Source: Holosporales bacterium (GTDB lineage Bacteria > Pseudomonadota > Alphaproteobacteria > UBA3830 > JAIRMZ01). Taken from it: a DNA stretch of 5,848 bases. The number at the start of each line of letters is the position of its first letter. Position 1 is the first letter of the stretch. The stretch is from assembly GCA_031258355.1 (NCBI GenBank), contig JAIRMZ010000011.1, positions 1 to 5,848 of the forward strand, in the 5' to 3' direction. The notes below the pieces were generated by a model that saw only the letters and a list, made by a program, of their open reading frames with translations, was not told the DNA's origin and made no database searches. A program made the translations under genes and the position numbers. Positions 1-5,832 of this stretch are shown piece by piece.

Positions 1-1
1 T

Positions 2-799
2 TTCCCGGATATGACCTGCGATGGAAGCTTCATCCTCGGCGCAGTAGCCTCTTCTGTTCTGATCAAGTCAGGAAGTTCCCCTGGCATCGCTTTGCTAGCT
101 TCCTTGATTGCCGGAGGTCTTGCAGGTCTTTGCACAGGAGCACTGCACTTGTGGTTTAAAATTGAAGATTTTCTCGCGGGAATCGTTGTTGCCTTTATGC
201 TGTATTCCGTCAATTTGCGCTTGATGGGAGCCAGCCCCAACATTGCACTCATTAACGATGTCACTTTCTTTAGCGTAGGAACACCACTCCCCAAAGTTTT
301 CATGACTGTCTTCGGCCTAGCCCTTCTGCTGGCTTACTTTTTGCGGACAGATCTTGGTCTTGGGATGCGCGCCACAGGACAAAACCCTTCCTTCGCCTCC
401 GCTTGTGGCGTTCCTGTTCGCGCGATGATCTTAGGAGGGCTTATCCTGAGTAATGCCCTTATCGGGTTTTGCGGAGCGCTTTTCACCCAATATCAAGGGT
501 TTTGTGATATCTCTCAAGGTGTTGGAAACCTCGTGATAGGGCTGGCTTCTGTAATGATGGGAGAAAATCTCTTACGAAGAGGACTCTCCCGCAAAATGGC
601 GGCACAAGCCTTTCGCCTGCCCGTTCTTCCCGCTCTTATCTTTTGTATCGGAGGATCCATCGCCTACAGAGTCATCATGGCTTTTGCGCTTCACAGCGAC
701 AGCCTTGGTTTAAGAACACAGGACCTCAATCTTATGACAGGCCTCTTGATGATTTTTTCTATGATTCGAAAGAAGTCCTCCTCATACGCCAAATGCTGA
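2..799 (+). CDS. ABC importer permease, COG4120/TrpY-like (5' partial)
   Basis: This is the inner-membrane permease of an ABC importer related to the COG4120 group (BPD_transp_2 fold), the partner of COG2984 binding proteins and COG1101 ATPases. Some relatives in Firmicutes carry tryptophan or tyrosine; the substrate here cannot be read from sequence. The frame is open to the left edge and reads F-P-D before the first ATG at 11. The family motif FPDLTVDGSF spans this point (here FPDMTCDGSF), so the true start lies upstream and the ATG at 11 is internal. Counting from that ATG, about seven or eight hydrophobic segments are visible, near residues 8-22, 24-45, 55-72, 93-112, 139-160, 170-187, 206-228 and 241-252. 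The loop DLGLGMRATGQNP (114-126) is the conserved cytoplasmic region that contacts the ATPase. The C-terminal block GLRTQDLNLMTGLLM also fits the family. The stop overlaps the start of the ATPase gene. The family assignment is confident; the substrate is unknown. Confidence 0.88.
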   Translation, partial: FPDMTCDGSFILGAVASSVLIKSGSSPGIALLASLIAGGLAGLCTGALHLWFKIEDFLAGIVVAFMLYSVNLRLMGASPNIALINDVTFFSVGTPLPKVFMTVFGLALLLAYFLRTDLGLGMRATGQNPSFASACGVPVRAMILGGLILSNALIGFCGALFTQYQGFCDISQGVGNLVIGLASVMMGENLLRRGLSRKMAAQAFRLPVLPALIFCIGGSIAYRVIMAFALHSDSLGLRTQDLNLMTGLLMIFSMIRKKSSSYAKC

Positions 800-1461
800 C
801 TCTTGAAAAAATCCAGGTGGGGAATGTCCTGAAGGACTTGAACCTCACGGTCTCTGAGAGTGAGTGTGTCCTCGTGATAGGCGACAATGGTGCGGGAAAA
901 ACCACACTCTTTAACACTATTCTGGGGAAGATTTTTCCCAAAAAGGGAAGAATCAAGATCCAGGGAGAGGATGTGACGTCTTGGCCTTCTCATAAGCGTG
1001 CTTCGATGATTTCCTACGTTTTCCAAGATCCCAGAAGGGGAACGCTTCCACATATGACCATTCGAGAGAATATTCTACTTGCGGCACGAAGAGGACAAAA
1101 ACGCTCCTTTCTTTACAATTCTTCTCGAAAACAGAGCGCATCCTATAGGGAAAAGTTGCGCTTATTGGATATGAACTTAGAAAACCGCTTAGAGGATTAT
1201 CCAGGTGATCTTTCTGGGGGACAACGGCAGGCGTTAAGCATTGCGCTATCTCTTTTAGCAGAAGCAAAAATATGGCTCCTCGATGAGATTACTGCCTCTC
1301 TAGATGCCAAAACCTCTGAAAAGATCCTTAGAATCGTCCATGACACCATTCGTGCGCAGAAGAAAACCTGTTTGATGATTACGCATGATCCACGTCACAG
1401 GGACCAATTAGGAGATCGAGTAATGATGTTGGCGCAAGGAAAAGTGCACCCCACTCCGTAA
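793..1461 (+). CDS. ABC importer ATP-binding protein, COG1101/TrpZ-like
   Basis: This cytoplasmic ATPase drives the permease encoded just upstream. All nucleotide-binding elements are present in its 222 residues: Walker A GDNGAGKTT (30-38), Q-loop Q78 in YVFQDP, signature LSGGQ (140-144), Walker B IWLLDE (160-165), D-loop SLD (169-171) and the switch histidine H198 in MITHD. The segment VFQDPRRGTLPHMTIRENILLA is typical of the COG1101 type that pairs with COG4120 permeases. The frame is open further upstream to 643, but that extension lies inside the permease gene and resembles no ABC protein. ATG 793 starts directly at the conserved N-terminus and gives the overlap ATGCTGA with the permease stop. 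No good Shine-Dalgarno is seen at the usual distance, so translation is probably coupled to termination on the permease. The gene appears intact. The binding protein is not in the window and is presumably upstream. Confidence 0.92.
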   Translation: MLTLEKIQVGNVLKDLNLTVSESECVLVIGDNGAGKTTLFNTILGKIFPKKGRIKIQGEDVTSWPSHKRASMISYVFQDPRRGTLPHMTIRENILLAARRGQKRSFLYNSSRKQSASYREKLRLLDMNLENRLEDYPGDLSGGQRQALSIALSLLAEAKIWLLDEITASLDAKTSEKILRIVHDTIRAQKKTCLMITHDPRHRDQLGDRVMMLAQGKVHPTP

Positions 1462-1495
1462 AGGTTTCCAGGATCTTTCTTCTCTTTCTAGCCCT
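1462..1495. other. short convergent intergenic gap
   Basis: Only 34 bases separate the stop of the ATPase gene from the stop of rlmE, which is read in the opposite direction. The stretch is pyrimidine-rich on the plus strand, but I find no GC-rich hairpin followed by a T-run on either strand. No intrinsic terminator can be called for either transcript, so some antisense read-through is possible. Confidence 0.6.
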
Positions 1496-2242
1496 TTAAA
1501 GAGGAAGAGCCTTGCGAAAGGTCATAGCAACAAGGTAGCGCTCGCAAGACTCTGTGCGACTCGCTTGCGGTTTCGCAAAAGAAACGTTCTGAAAGTTCTG
1601 TCTCAAGTCCTCAAAAAGGGATTTTTCTGCTCCACCCTGGAAGATTTTCGTCACAAAGTGACCTCCCGATACCAAATATTGCCGCGCAAAAGCGTAAGCC
1701 TCCTCCGCAAGAGCAAGACTCTGGAGATGGTCTATCTGCCGGCGCCCTATGGTGTTCGGTGCCATATCAGACAAGACAACATCTACGGCACGCCCTTGCA
1801 GAAGCGAGGCAAGATAGCGTTGCGTGCCCTCATCTTCGAACATGCCTTGCACAAAAGTAATTCCTTCAATCGGTGAGAGGGGACGACTATCAACAGCGAT
1901 GAGCAGAAGGTTTTCTCCAAGGGGAGAGGATCTGTTCTGCGCGAGGACCTGGCTCCATCCTCCTGGAGCGGCTCCCAAATCGATGATAACACGCGCTCCT
2001 TTCAGGAACCCATAACGCTGCTCAAGCGCAAGGAGCTTATAAGCCGCACGACAGCGATATCCTTCCGCACGCGCTTTTTTCACAAAAGGATCCCGGGATT
2101 GGCGCTGTAACCATTGCCGGGAAGAAGCTGTCTTCCCTTTTTTGACGATGGGGCGCCAATAGTCTTTTTTACTAGGCAGCGCTAATCGCTTCTTCGACGC
2201 GCTCCAAAGCGCGTTGCTCGTCGATATCCTCCACGGCCGCAT
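1496..2242 (-). CDS. rlmE: 23S rRNA (uridine-2'-O)-methyltransferase RlmE (FtsJ/RrmJ)
   Basis: RlmE uses S-adenosylmethionine to methylate the 2'-O of a uridine in the A-loop of 23S rRNA (U2552 in E. coli) late in 50S assembly. The SAM-binding motif DLGAAPGGWSQ is at residues 88-98. The catalytic tetrad aligns as K69 (AAYKL), D159 (LSDMAPN), K199 (FVTKIFQG) and E234 (SCERYLVA), matching K38, D124, K164 and E199 of E. coli. The conserved N-terminal block TASSRQWLQRQ begins near residue 38. At 248 residues it is about 40 longer than the E. coli protein. The excess is mostly the N-terminus, which overlaps the 3' end of carD by 71 bases. No ATG, GTG or TTG lies in frame between ATG 2242 and a GTG inside the conserved domain (FVKKARAEG), so ATG 2242 is the only standard start that keeps the whole domain. 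Its AAGGA lies only 2 bases upstream. The function is secure; the start is doubtful. Confidence 0.93.
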   Translation of the reverse strand: MRPWRISTSNALWSASKKRLALPSKKDYWRPIVKKGKTASSRQWLQRQSRDPFVKKARAEGYRCRAAYKLLALEQRYGFLKGARVIIDLGAAPGGWSQVLAQNRSSPLGENLLLIAVDSRPLSPIEGITFVQGMFEDEGTQRYLASLLQGRAVDVVLSDMAPNTIGRRQIDHLQSLALAEEAYAFARQYLVSGGHFVTKIFQGGAEKSLFEDLRQNFQNVSFAKPQASRTESCERYLVAMTFRKALPL

Positions 2243-2666
2243 ATTCCTTGATCAATCGATCCAAGGCGACTTGATAGATCTGCCGCTCACTGTAAGACTG
2301 TTCTGCTTGTGTTGAAGAACGGTGCAAGTCCCGTACCACTTGTGCGATAGAAAGAGGATCTCCAGAGTTAATTTTTGCCTCATACTCCTGTGCTCGCCGA
2401 CTCCACATCGCTCGTCGCGTTCGTGACGGCAATTTTAGCGTCTTCATCGCTTCCTTCATCTGTTCTCGCGAAGAGAGGGAGCGCAATCCTGAAGAAGCAA
2501 TGCGGTGAAGAGGGAGACGCAAGGTCAGCCGCTCTTTCTCGAAAGAAATGACCACTACTCGGAGCTCTATATCGGAGATGATCTGCTTTTCAAAACCGAC
2601 CACGCGCCCTACGCCATGTGCAGGATAAACAACAAAATTCCCTTCTTGAAGGGCAGTCTCTTTCAT
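2172..2666 (-). CDS. carD: CarD/CdnL-family transcription regulator
   Basis: CarD-family proteins bind the RNA polymerase beta subunit and stabilise open promoter complexes; in studied bacteria, rRNA promoters are prominent targets. The 164-residue protein has the two expected parts. The N-terminal Tudor-like RNA polymerase-interacting domain (about residues 5-60) contains VVYPAHGVGRVVGFE. The C-terminal helical DNA-binding domain contains MWSRRAQEYEAKINSGD (87-103), with the conserved tryptophan W88 that in mycobacterial CarD inserts at the upstream edge of the bubble. Near the end is SERQIYQVALDRLI (126-139). These blocks closely match alphaproteobacterial CarD. I chose ATG 2666 because GAGGA lies 5 bases upstream. 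A GTG at 2678 in the same frame would add four residues, but the SD would then lie inside the gene. It is transcribed with rlmE downstream and diverges from pepA. No convincing promoter was found upstream. Confidence 0.93.
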   Translation of the reverse strand: MKETALQEGNFVVYPAHGVGRVVGFEKQIISDIELRVVVISFEKERLTLRLPLHRIASSGLRSLSSREQMKEAMKTLKLPSRTRRAMWSRRAQEYEAKINSGDPLSIAQVVRDLHRSSTQAEQSYSERQIYQVALDRLIKEYAAVEDIDEQRALERVEEAISAA

Positions 2667-2809
2667 TGACTTCCTCACATATCTAAAATCGCACCGTACC
2701 TTTTTTGGATAACATATTTCTTCTCTTTTTTCTAGCCCCCTGGTCCACTCCTCTTGCCGAGGGTCCTGATAATCTCTAGGCTTTTCCTAACATTGTTAGG
2801 AGAATTTTT
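2667..2809. promoter_or_regulatory. divergent intergenic region between carD and pepA
   Basis: This 143-base region should carry the promoters for both the minus-strand carD-rlmE pair and the plus-strand pepA-holC-ndk operon. For pepA, one weak sigma-70-like candidate is TTGCCG (2754-2759), a 17-base spacer, and TAGGCT (2777-2782). It matches consensus poorly. A GATAAT at 2768-2773 has no -35 partner at the usual distance. For carD I found nothing near consensus. The region also has T-rich stretches on the plus strand and a small dyad next to the pepA ribosome-binding site. Placing promoters here follows from gene layout; the exact elements are uncertain. Confidence 0.45.
2786..2800 (+). promoter_or_regulatory. 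inverted repeat overlapping the pepA ribosome-binding site
   Basis: CCTAAC (2786-2791) and GTTAGG (2795-2800) form a perfect 6-bp inverted repeat around the 3-base centre ATT. The right arm contains the first part of the AGGAG Shine-Dalgarno (2798-2802) of pepA, which sits 7 bases before the GTG start. In RNA, a small hairpin could pair with part of the SD; in DNA, the dyad could be a protein site near the transcription start. Both roles are inference, and 6 bp of mostly A/T-containing pairs is modest. Confidence 0.35.
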
Positions 2810-4288
2810 GTGATTTCTATCGTATTTCAATCATTTCCTTCTCATTTTTCTGGAACTCTTGTTGTGAGTGCTTTCGAGGGGAGAGTGCTATCGGTTTCCG
2901 CAAGGAAAGTGGATACCCATCTTCACGGAGCCTTAACTCGAGCATTGGGTGTTCAAGCTTTTTCCGGAAAAGCGCGCGAAATATGCACAATTCTGGCGCC
3001 TGCTCCTGATATCGATCAGGTGATCGTGGTGGGGTTAGGACAGGAGGACGCCTGCATCACGCGGACCTTAGAAGAAGCAGGACGGCAATTCTTTGCACAA
3101 GTACGCGCGAAGGAGGCGGTTGTCTTCCTCGATCCATTGCCTTCTATCGCACAACCAGCCCTTGCCTTTGCCGAAGGAGCACTGCTGCGCTCTTGGCGTT
3201 TCACCAAGTACCGTACCACTAAGCCAGAGGAGTCTCCTCTAAGGATCACTTCTCTAACATTTGCCGTAGAGGATGTTGTTGCCGCCGAGCGAGCTTTCGC
3301 CCCTCTCTTGCAACGTGCACAAGGTGTGTTTGCCGCACAAGATTTGGTCTCCGAACCTGCGAACATCCTGTATCCGGAATCCTTTGCCTTGCGCGCGCAA
3401 GAAGAGTTGGCCCCTCTTGGCGTGCGGGTAGAGATCCTTGATGGGGCACAATTGAAGAAAATCGGGATGGGCGCCCTTTTAGGAGTGGCGCAAGGCAGCA
3501 CACGAGAGCCTCGGGTCGTTGTGCTGGAATGGAAAGGCCCAGGGGCACAAGGGGCCCCTATCGCTTTTGCAGGAAAAGGGCTGACTTTTGATAGCGGAGG
3601 CATCGATCTTAAGCCACAGAAGGGGATGGAGGAGATGATCCACGATATGGCCGGAGCGGCTGTCGTTTTTGGGTTCATGAAAACGCTTGCTTTGCGCAAA
3701 GCGCCTGTTCATACCGTGGGAATCCTTGGTCTCGCGGAAAATATGCCTTCTGGCTCGGCGCAACGCCCAGGAGATATTGTCAAGACTTTATCTGGGAAAA
3801 CCGTTCATGTGTTAAATACAGATGCAGAAGGTCGGCTTGTTCTGGCAGATATCCTTTGGTACACCTGTGACCGCTTTAATCCTAGGATTCTTATAGACCT
3901 CGCAACATTGACCGGAGCGATTTCTGTCGCACTAGGATCGGAGTTCGCTGGCCTCTTTGCCAATGACGACACATTGGCAGATCACCTCCTTTCTTGTGGA
4001 ATAGCAACAGGAGAGAAGCTCTGGCGCCTCCCGATGACAAAGAATTTTGATAAAGATATCGATACGGATGTCGCAGATGTCAAAAATCTTGGCACTTCTG
4101 GAGAAGGTGGAAGCATTACGGCTGCTCAATTCCTGAAGCGTTTCCTGAAAGAGCCTGTTTCTTGGGCACATCTAGACATTGCCGGAACCTCTTGGACGAG
4201 AAAAACAACCCCCCTTATGGAGAAAGGCGCAACAGGGTTTGGGGTCCGTCTGCTAGATACTTTCATCCAGCAGCATGGGGAATGCTGA
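2810..4288 (+). CDS. pepA: leucyl aminopeptidase, M17 family (PepA)
   Basis: This is a cytosolic two-metal aminopeptidase that removes N-terminal residues from peptides; in E. coli the hexamer also binds DNA. It has 492 residues, close to the usual ~500. The C-terminal catalytic domain is complete, with a constant 14-residue offset from E. coli PepA. Metal ligands are K256, D261 (both in GKGLTFDSGG), D279, D338 and E340; catalytic residues are K268 and R342. The M17 signature NTDAEGRL is at 336-343. The N-terminal half (about 1-165) is more variable and is the usual macro-like domain. The start is GTG 2810, supported by TTAGGAG with 7 bases of spacing; no ATG lies near the expected N-terminus. 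It is the first gene of a tight operon: holC begins 3 bases after its stop and ndk follows. A DNA-binding regulatory role is possible but not shown here. No damage is seen. Confidence 0.96.
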   Translation: MISIVFQSFPSHFSGTLVVSAFEGRVLSVSARKVDTHLHGALTRALGVQAFSGKAREICTILAPAPDIDQVIVVGLGQEDACITRTLEEAGRQFFAQVRAKEAVVFLDPLPSIAQPALAFAEGALLRSWRFTKYRTTKPEESPLRITSLTFAVEDVVAAERAFAPLLQRAQGVFAAQDLVSEPANILYPESFALRAQEELAPLGVRVEILDGAQLKKIGMGALLGVAQGSTREPRVVVLEWKGPGAQGAPIAFAGKGLTFDSGGIDLKPQKGMEEMIHDMAGAAVVFGFMKTLALRKAPVHTVGILGLAENMPSGSAQRPGDIVKTLSGKTVHVLNTDAEGRLVLADILWYTCDRFNPRILIDLATLTGAISVALGSEFAGLFANDDTLADHLLSCGIATGEKLWRLPMTKNFDKDIDTDVADVKNLGTSGEGGSITAAQFLKRFLKEPVSWAHLDIAGTSWTRKTTPLMEKGATGFGVRLLDTFIQQHGEC

Positions 4289-4291
4289 AGA

Positions 4292-4723
4292 GTGGAAGAG
4301 ATTATCTACGAAACGGCTTCTGGCCAGCTTGATCGGACGCTCGCAAAACTCCTCGAAAAAGCCTTTTCCTCAGGAGTCCGCGCAGTTGTTTATAGCCCTA
4401 TCATCGAGCGCTTAGAAATGCTTGATACCTATCTCTGGACCTATCATCCAGGCTCTTTCCTGCCTCATGCTGTAACGCCCGCGGAAGATGCCGCTCTACA
4501 GCCGATATGGCTCACCGACAAAAGAGAAAATCCTAACGCGGCGACCTTGCTTATTTTGCTCGATACTCAAGAGATTGCCCCTTTTACAGAGATGTTCTCG
4601 CGTGTTTTTACAATCTTTCCTTGCGAAGAGGCTGAAGGAGTATGTAAGACCCTAGCTGAGAGACCGGTCCCTCCTCTATACTGGAGGCAGTCTGCGGCAG
4701 GAGAGTGGACCAAGAGAATATAG
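4292..4723 (+). CDS. holC: DNA polymerase III chi subunit (HolC)
   Basis: HolC (chi) links the clamp loader to single-stranded DNA-binding protein at the replication fork, in E. coli through the psi subunit. The protein has 143 residues, near the 147 of the E. coli protein. Recognisable blocks are LDTYLWTYHPGSFLPH (about residues 44-59), then a QPIWLTDKRENPNAATLLI segment (70-88), which align with the LDEALW...SFVPH and PVEIAWPQKR regions of E. coli chi. The family is poorly conserved, so the call rests on these blocks, length and context; pepA-holC is a common pairing in Proteobacteria. The start is GTG 4292, directly after the pepA stop, because an in-frame TGA at 4286 excludes anything earlier. 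The SD is weak (GGGGAA about 9 bases upstream, inside pepA), so translational coupling to pepA is likely. Its stop codon lies within the ribosome-binding site of ndk. Confidence 0.86.
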   Translation: MEEIIYETASGQLDRTLAKLLEKAFSSGVRAVVYSPIIERLEMLDTYLWTYHPGSFLPHAVTPAEDAALQPIWLTDKRENPNAATLLILLDTQEIAPFTEMFSRVFTIFPCEEAEGVCKTLAERPVPPLYWRQSAAGEWTKRI

Positions 4724-4727
4724 GAGG
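4722..4727 (+). promoter_or_regulatory. strong ndk ribosome-binding site overlapping holC stop
   Basis: AGGAGG lies 5 bases before the ndk ATG and shares its first two bases with the holC TAG stop (4721-4723). A consensus SD with ideal spacing here contrasts with the weak one before holC. It suggests that ndk is made at a higher level than holC from the same message, with possible re-initiation by terminating ribosomes. Confidence 0.75.
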
Positions 4728-4732
4728 AATTT

Positions 4733-5155
4733 ATGGCCAATGAACGTACACTTTCGATCCTTAAGCCCGATGCAACAGCGCGGAACATCACAGGGAAGAT
4801 CAATACGAAATTTGAAGCAGCAGGGTTGCGTATCGTCGCGCAGCGCCGTGTGCATCTAGCCCGATCCGAGGCAGAACAATTCTATGCGATTCACAAAGGG
4901 AAGGCTTTTTTCAATGATTTATGCGCATTTATGAGTTCGGCACCGGTGGTTGTCCAGGTTCTGGAAGGAGCGAACGCCATCGCTAAAAACAGAGAGGTGA
5001 TGGGTGCCACCGATCCTAAGCAGGCCGCTCCTGGAACAATTCGTGCAGAGTTCGGCCTTTCTATCGATCAAAATACGGTTCATGGATCGGATAGTGCCAC
5101 AACCGCAGCCCAGGAAATCGCTTTTTTCTTCCGCGAGACAGAGATTTTGAGCTAA
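4733..5155 (+). CDS. ndk: nucleoside diphosphate kinase
   Basis: Ndk moves the gamma-phosphate from ATP to nucleoside diphosphates through a phosphohistidine and so balances NTP and dNTP pools in the cytoplasm. The 140 residues match the usual ~140. The N-terminus reads ERTLSILKPDA, with K11 contacting the phosphates. FYAIHKGKAFF (50-60) contains the conserved tyrosine Y51, and the active-site histidine is H117 in NTVHGSDS (114-121). ATDPKQAAPGTIRAEFG (92-108) is the other family hallmark. ATG 4733 is preceded by a strong SD and is the natural start. It closes the pepA-holC-ndk operon, 9 bases after holC. No clear intrinsic terminator follows: the bases after the stop are A-rich and lead into a G10 run. 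The gene is intact. Confidence 0.97.
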   Translation: MANERTLSILKPDATARNITGKINTKFEAAGLRIVAQRRVHLARSEAEQFYAIHKGKAFFNDLCAFMSSAPVVVQVLEGANAIAKNREVMGATDPKQAAPGTIRAEFGLSIDQNTVHGSDSATTAAQEIAFFFRETEILS

Positions 5156-5187
5156 CAAAAAATAAATAAAAACGCGAAGAAGAATGA

Positions 5188-5197
5188 GGGGGGGGGG
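5188..5197 (+). repeat. homopolymeric G10 tract
   Basis: Ten consecutive G follow an A-rich stretch, 33 bases after the ndk stop. Long G/C runs slip during replication and vary in length; in some bacteria they switch genes on and off when they lie in coding or promoter sequence. Here the tract lies in the weak minus-strand ORF, close to its C-terminal end, and no credible gene depends on it in this window. Confidence 0.9.
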
Positions 5198-5225
5198 ATT
5201 AACAGTTCTTGTACATCAATAGGGG

Positions 5226-5263
5226 TGATGCGTCTAAGATATAAGATAAAAAGTGACGCATCA
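5226..5263. repeat. 9-bp perfect inverted repeat
   Basis: TGATGCGTC (5226-5234) and GACGCATCA (5255-5263) are exact reverse complements around a 20-base AT-rich centre. The RNA could form a stem-loop on either strand. No T-run follows on either side, so it is not a classical intrinsic terminator. It might still mark the 3' end of the ndk message, form part of a small RNA, or be a remnant of a mobile or repeated element. Confidence 0.6.
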
Positions 5264-5635
5264 AAGACTAGGATGTCGAATGGCTCTCTACCATAAACGG
5301 ATACTTTACAGAGACGGGTAACATTTTCCAGAAAGTGAATTCCAATGACGATGAAATGGCCATATCTCGAGGAGCGTGGAGACCTTAGGAGAGGAGGTTT
5401 CCAATAATGAATAATAAACCCTAGCTTGCGAGTTTGTCCCATCCCCTCCCCCTTGGAGGGATCGGTTTGCTCTTTTGAGGTGATTAGCTTCGCGAGCATT
5501 TTCTTGGATTTTTAAGGATCCTGGCGTTTTCCTTCTCGCTGCCGCTCACCCTCCTTTTAATGAATCTTCAAGTTTATCTCTCTAGTCAAAAGAGCCATCA
5601 GTAATCTTCTGAATCTCTTTAAAAAGCCAGTTTTG

Positions 5636-5734
5636 ATAGTGTTTTTTGCAAATTTCTGAAAGTTTTGTCTGTTTCTTTTTTATCACTATACACAAAGTAT
5701 ATAACAGTGAGATAATATTTCTTTCGATCACTAT
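5636..5734. repeat. repeated CACTAT motifs upstream of promoter
   Basis: ATCACTAT occurs twice in the same direction, at 5682-5689 and 5727-5734, with a 45-base period. An inverted CACTAT (ATAGTG) is at 5636-5641, and a shorter inverted AGTGA is at 5706-5710. The last direct copy touches the first base of the -35 box. Binding sites for a regulator are a reasonable reading, but the motif is short and the area AT-rich, so chance recurrence is possible. Confidence 0.35.
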
Positions 5735-5762
5735 TGACAACAACAATTTTTATACATATAAA
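5734..5762 (+). promoter_or_regulatory. near-consensus sigma-70 promoter
   Basis: A perfect -35 box TTGACA (5734-5739) is followed by a 17-base AT-rich spacer and TATAAA (5757-5762), five of six matches to the -10 consensus. Transcription would start near 5769 and run rightward out of the window. This is by far the best promoter match in the sequence, and it stands before a likely gene start at the right edge. Confidence 0.7.
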
Positions 5763-5775
5763 GGCAGAAGGAATA

Positions 5776-5796
5776 CTTTACATATGGTGTGTAAAG
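5776..5796 (+). promoter_or_regulatory. dyad just downstream of the predicted transcription start
   Basis: CTTTACA (5776-5782) and TGTAAAG (5790-5796) form a perfect 7-bp inverted repeat with a 7-base centre, at about +8 to +28 from the predicted start. That is a usual place for a repressor operator, and the 5' leader could also fold there. An ATG (5784) lies in the centre. Its regulatory role is inferred from position only. Confidence 0.4.
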
Positions 5797-5832
5797 CAGT
5801 TTCTAAACAGTATTTTTATAGGAATATTTATT

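Larger units (their letters stand above)
5156..5733. other. long region with no recognised gene
   Basis: After ndk there are about 580 bases before the next promoter. No tRNA, rRNA, SRP RNA, tmRNA or RNase P signature is visible. The longest ORF runs on the minus strand from 5499 to 5152 (115 residues). It has no good SD, ends at the ndk stop and crosses a C10 run; its middle reads like plausible protein (FIVIGIHFLENVTRL), but I recognise no family. It could be a decayed gene fragment. The first part (to about 5500) has GC near that of the coding area. The rest is AT-rich and contains repeated CACTAT motifs. The region therefore holds structure but no supported gene. Confidence 0.5.

Noticed and set aside
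643..792. N-terminal extension of the ATPase reading frame
   Set aside because: It overlaps the permease gene, the peptide resembles no ABC protein, and ATG 793 falls exactly at the conserved N-terminus with a typical stop/start overlap.
691..1053. Minus-strand ORFs across the ABC transporter genes
   Set aside because: They are antisense to well-supported genes, have no recognisable domains and no ribosome-binding sites.
2667..2678. GTG 2678 as carD start
   Set aside because: It would add only four residues and has no SD of its own. The GAGGA that would serve ATG 2666 with 5-base spacing lies right there.
3016..3699. A 227-codon open frame on the minus strand inside pepA
   Set aside because: It lies wholly opposite a complete M17 peptidase with all catalytic residues, and its translation is rich in S, R, P and A with no recognisable motif. 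It is a shadow of GC-biased codons.
5126..5181. Stem TTCTTC(C)GCG / CGCGAAGAA as an ndk terminator
   Set aside because: The pairing needs a bulged C, the loop is 37 bases and it is followed by TGAGG and the G run rather than T residues. It also starts inside the ndk coding sequence.
5444..5460. CCCTCC-CCCTT-GGAGGG hairpin as a terminator
   Set aside because: The stem has only 6 bp and is followed by ATCGGTTTGC, not a T-run, on the plus strand. No supported gene ends next to it on either strand.
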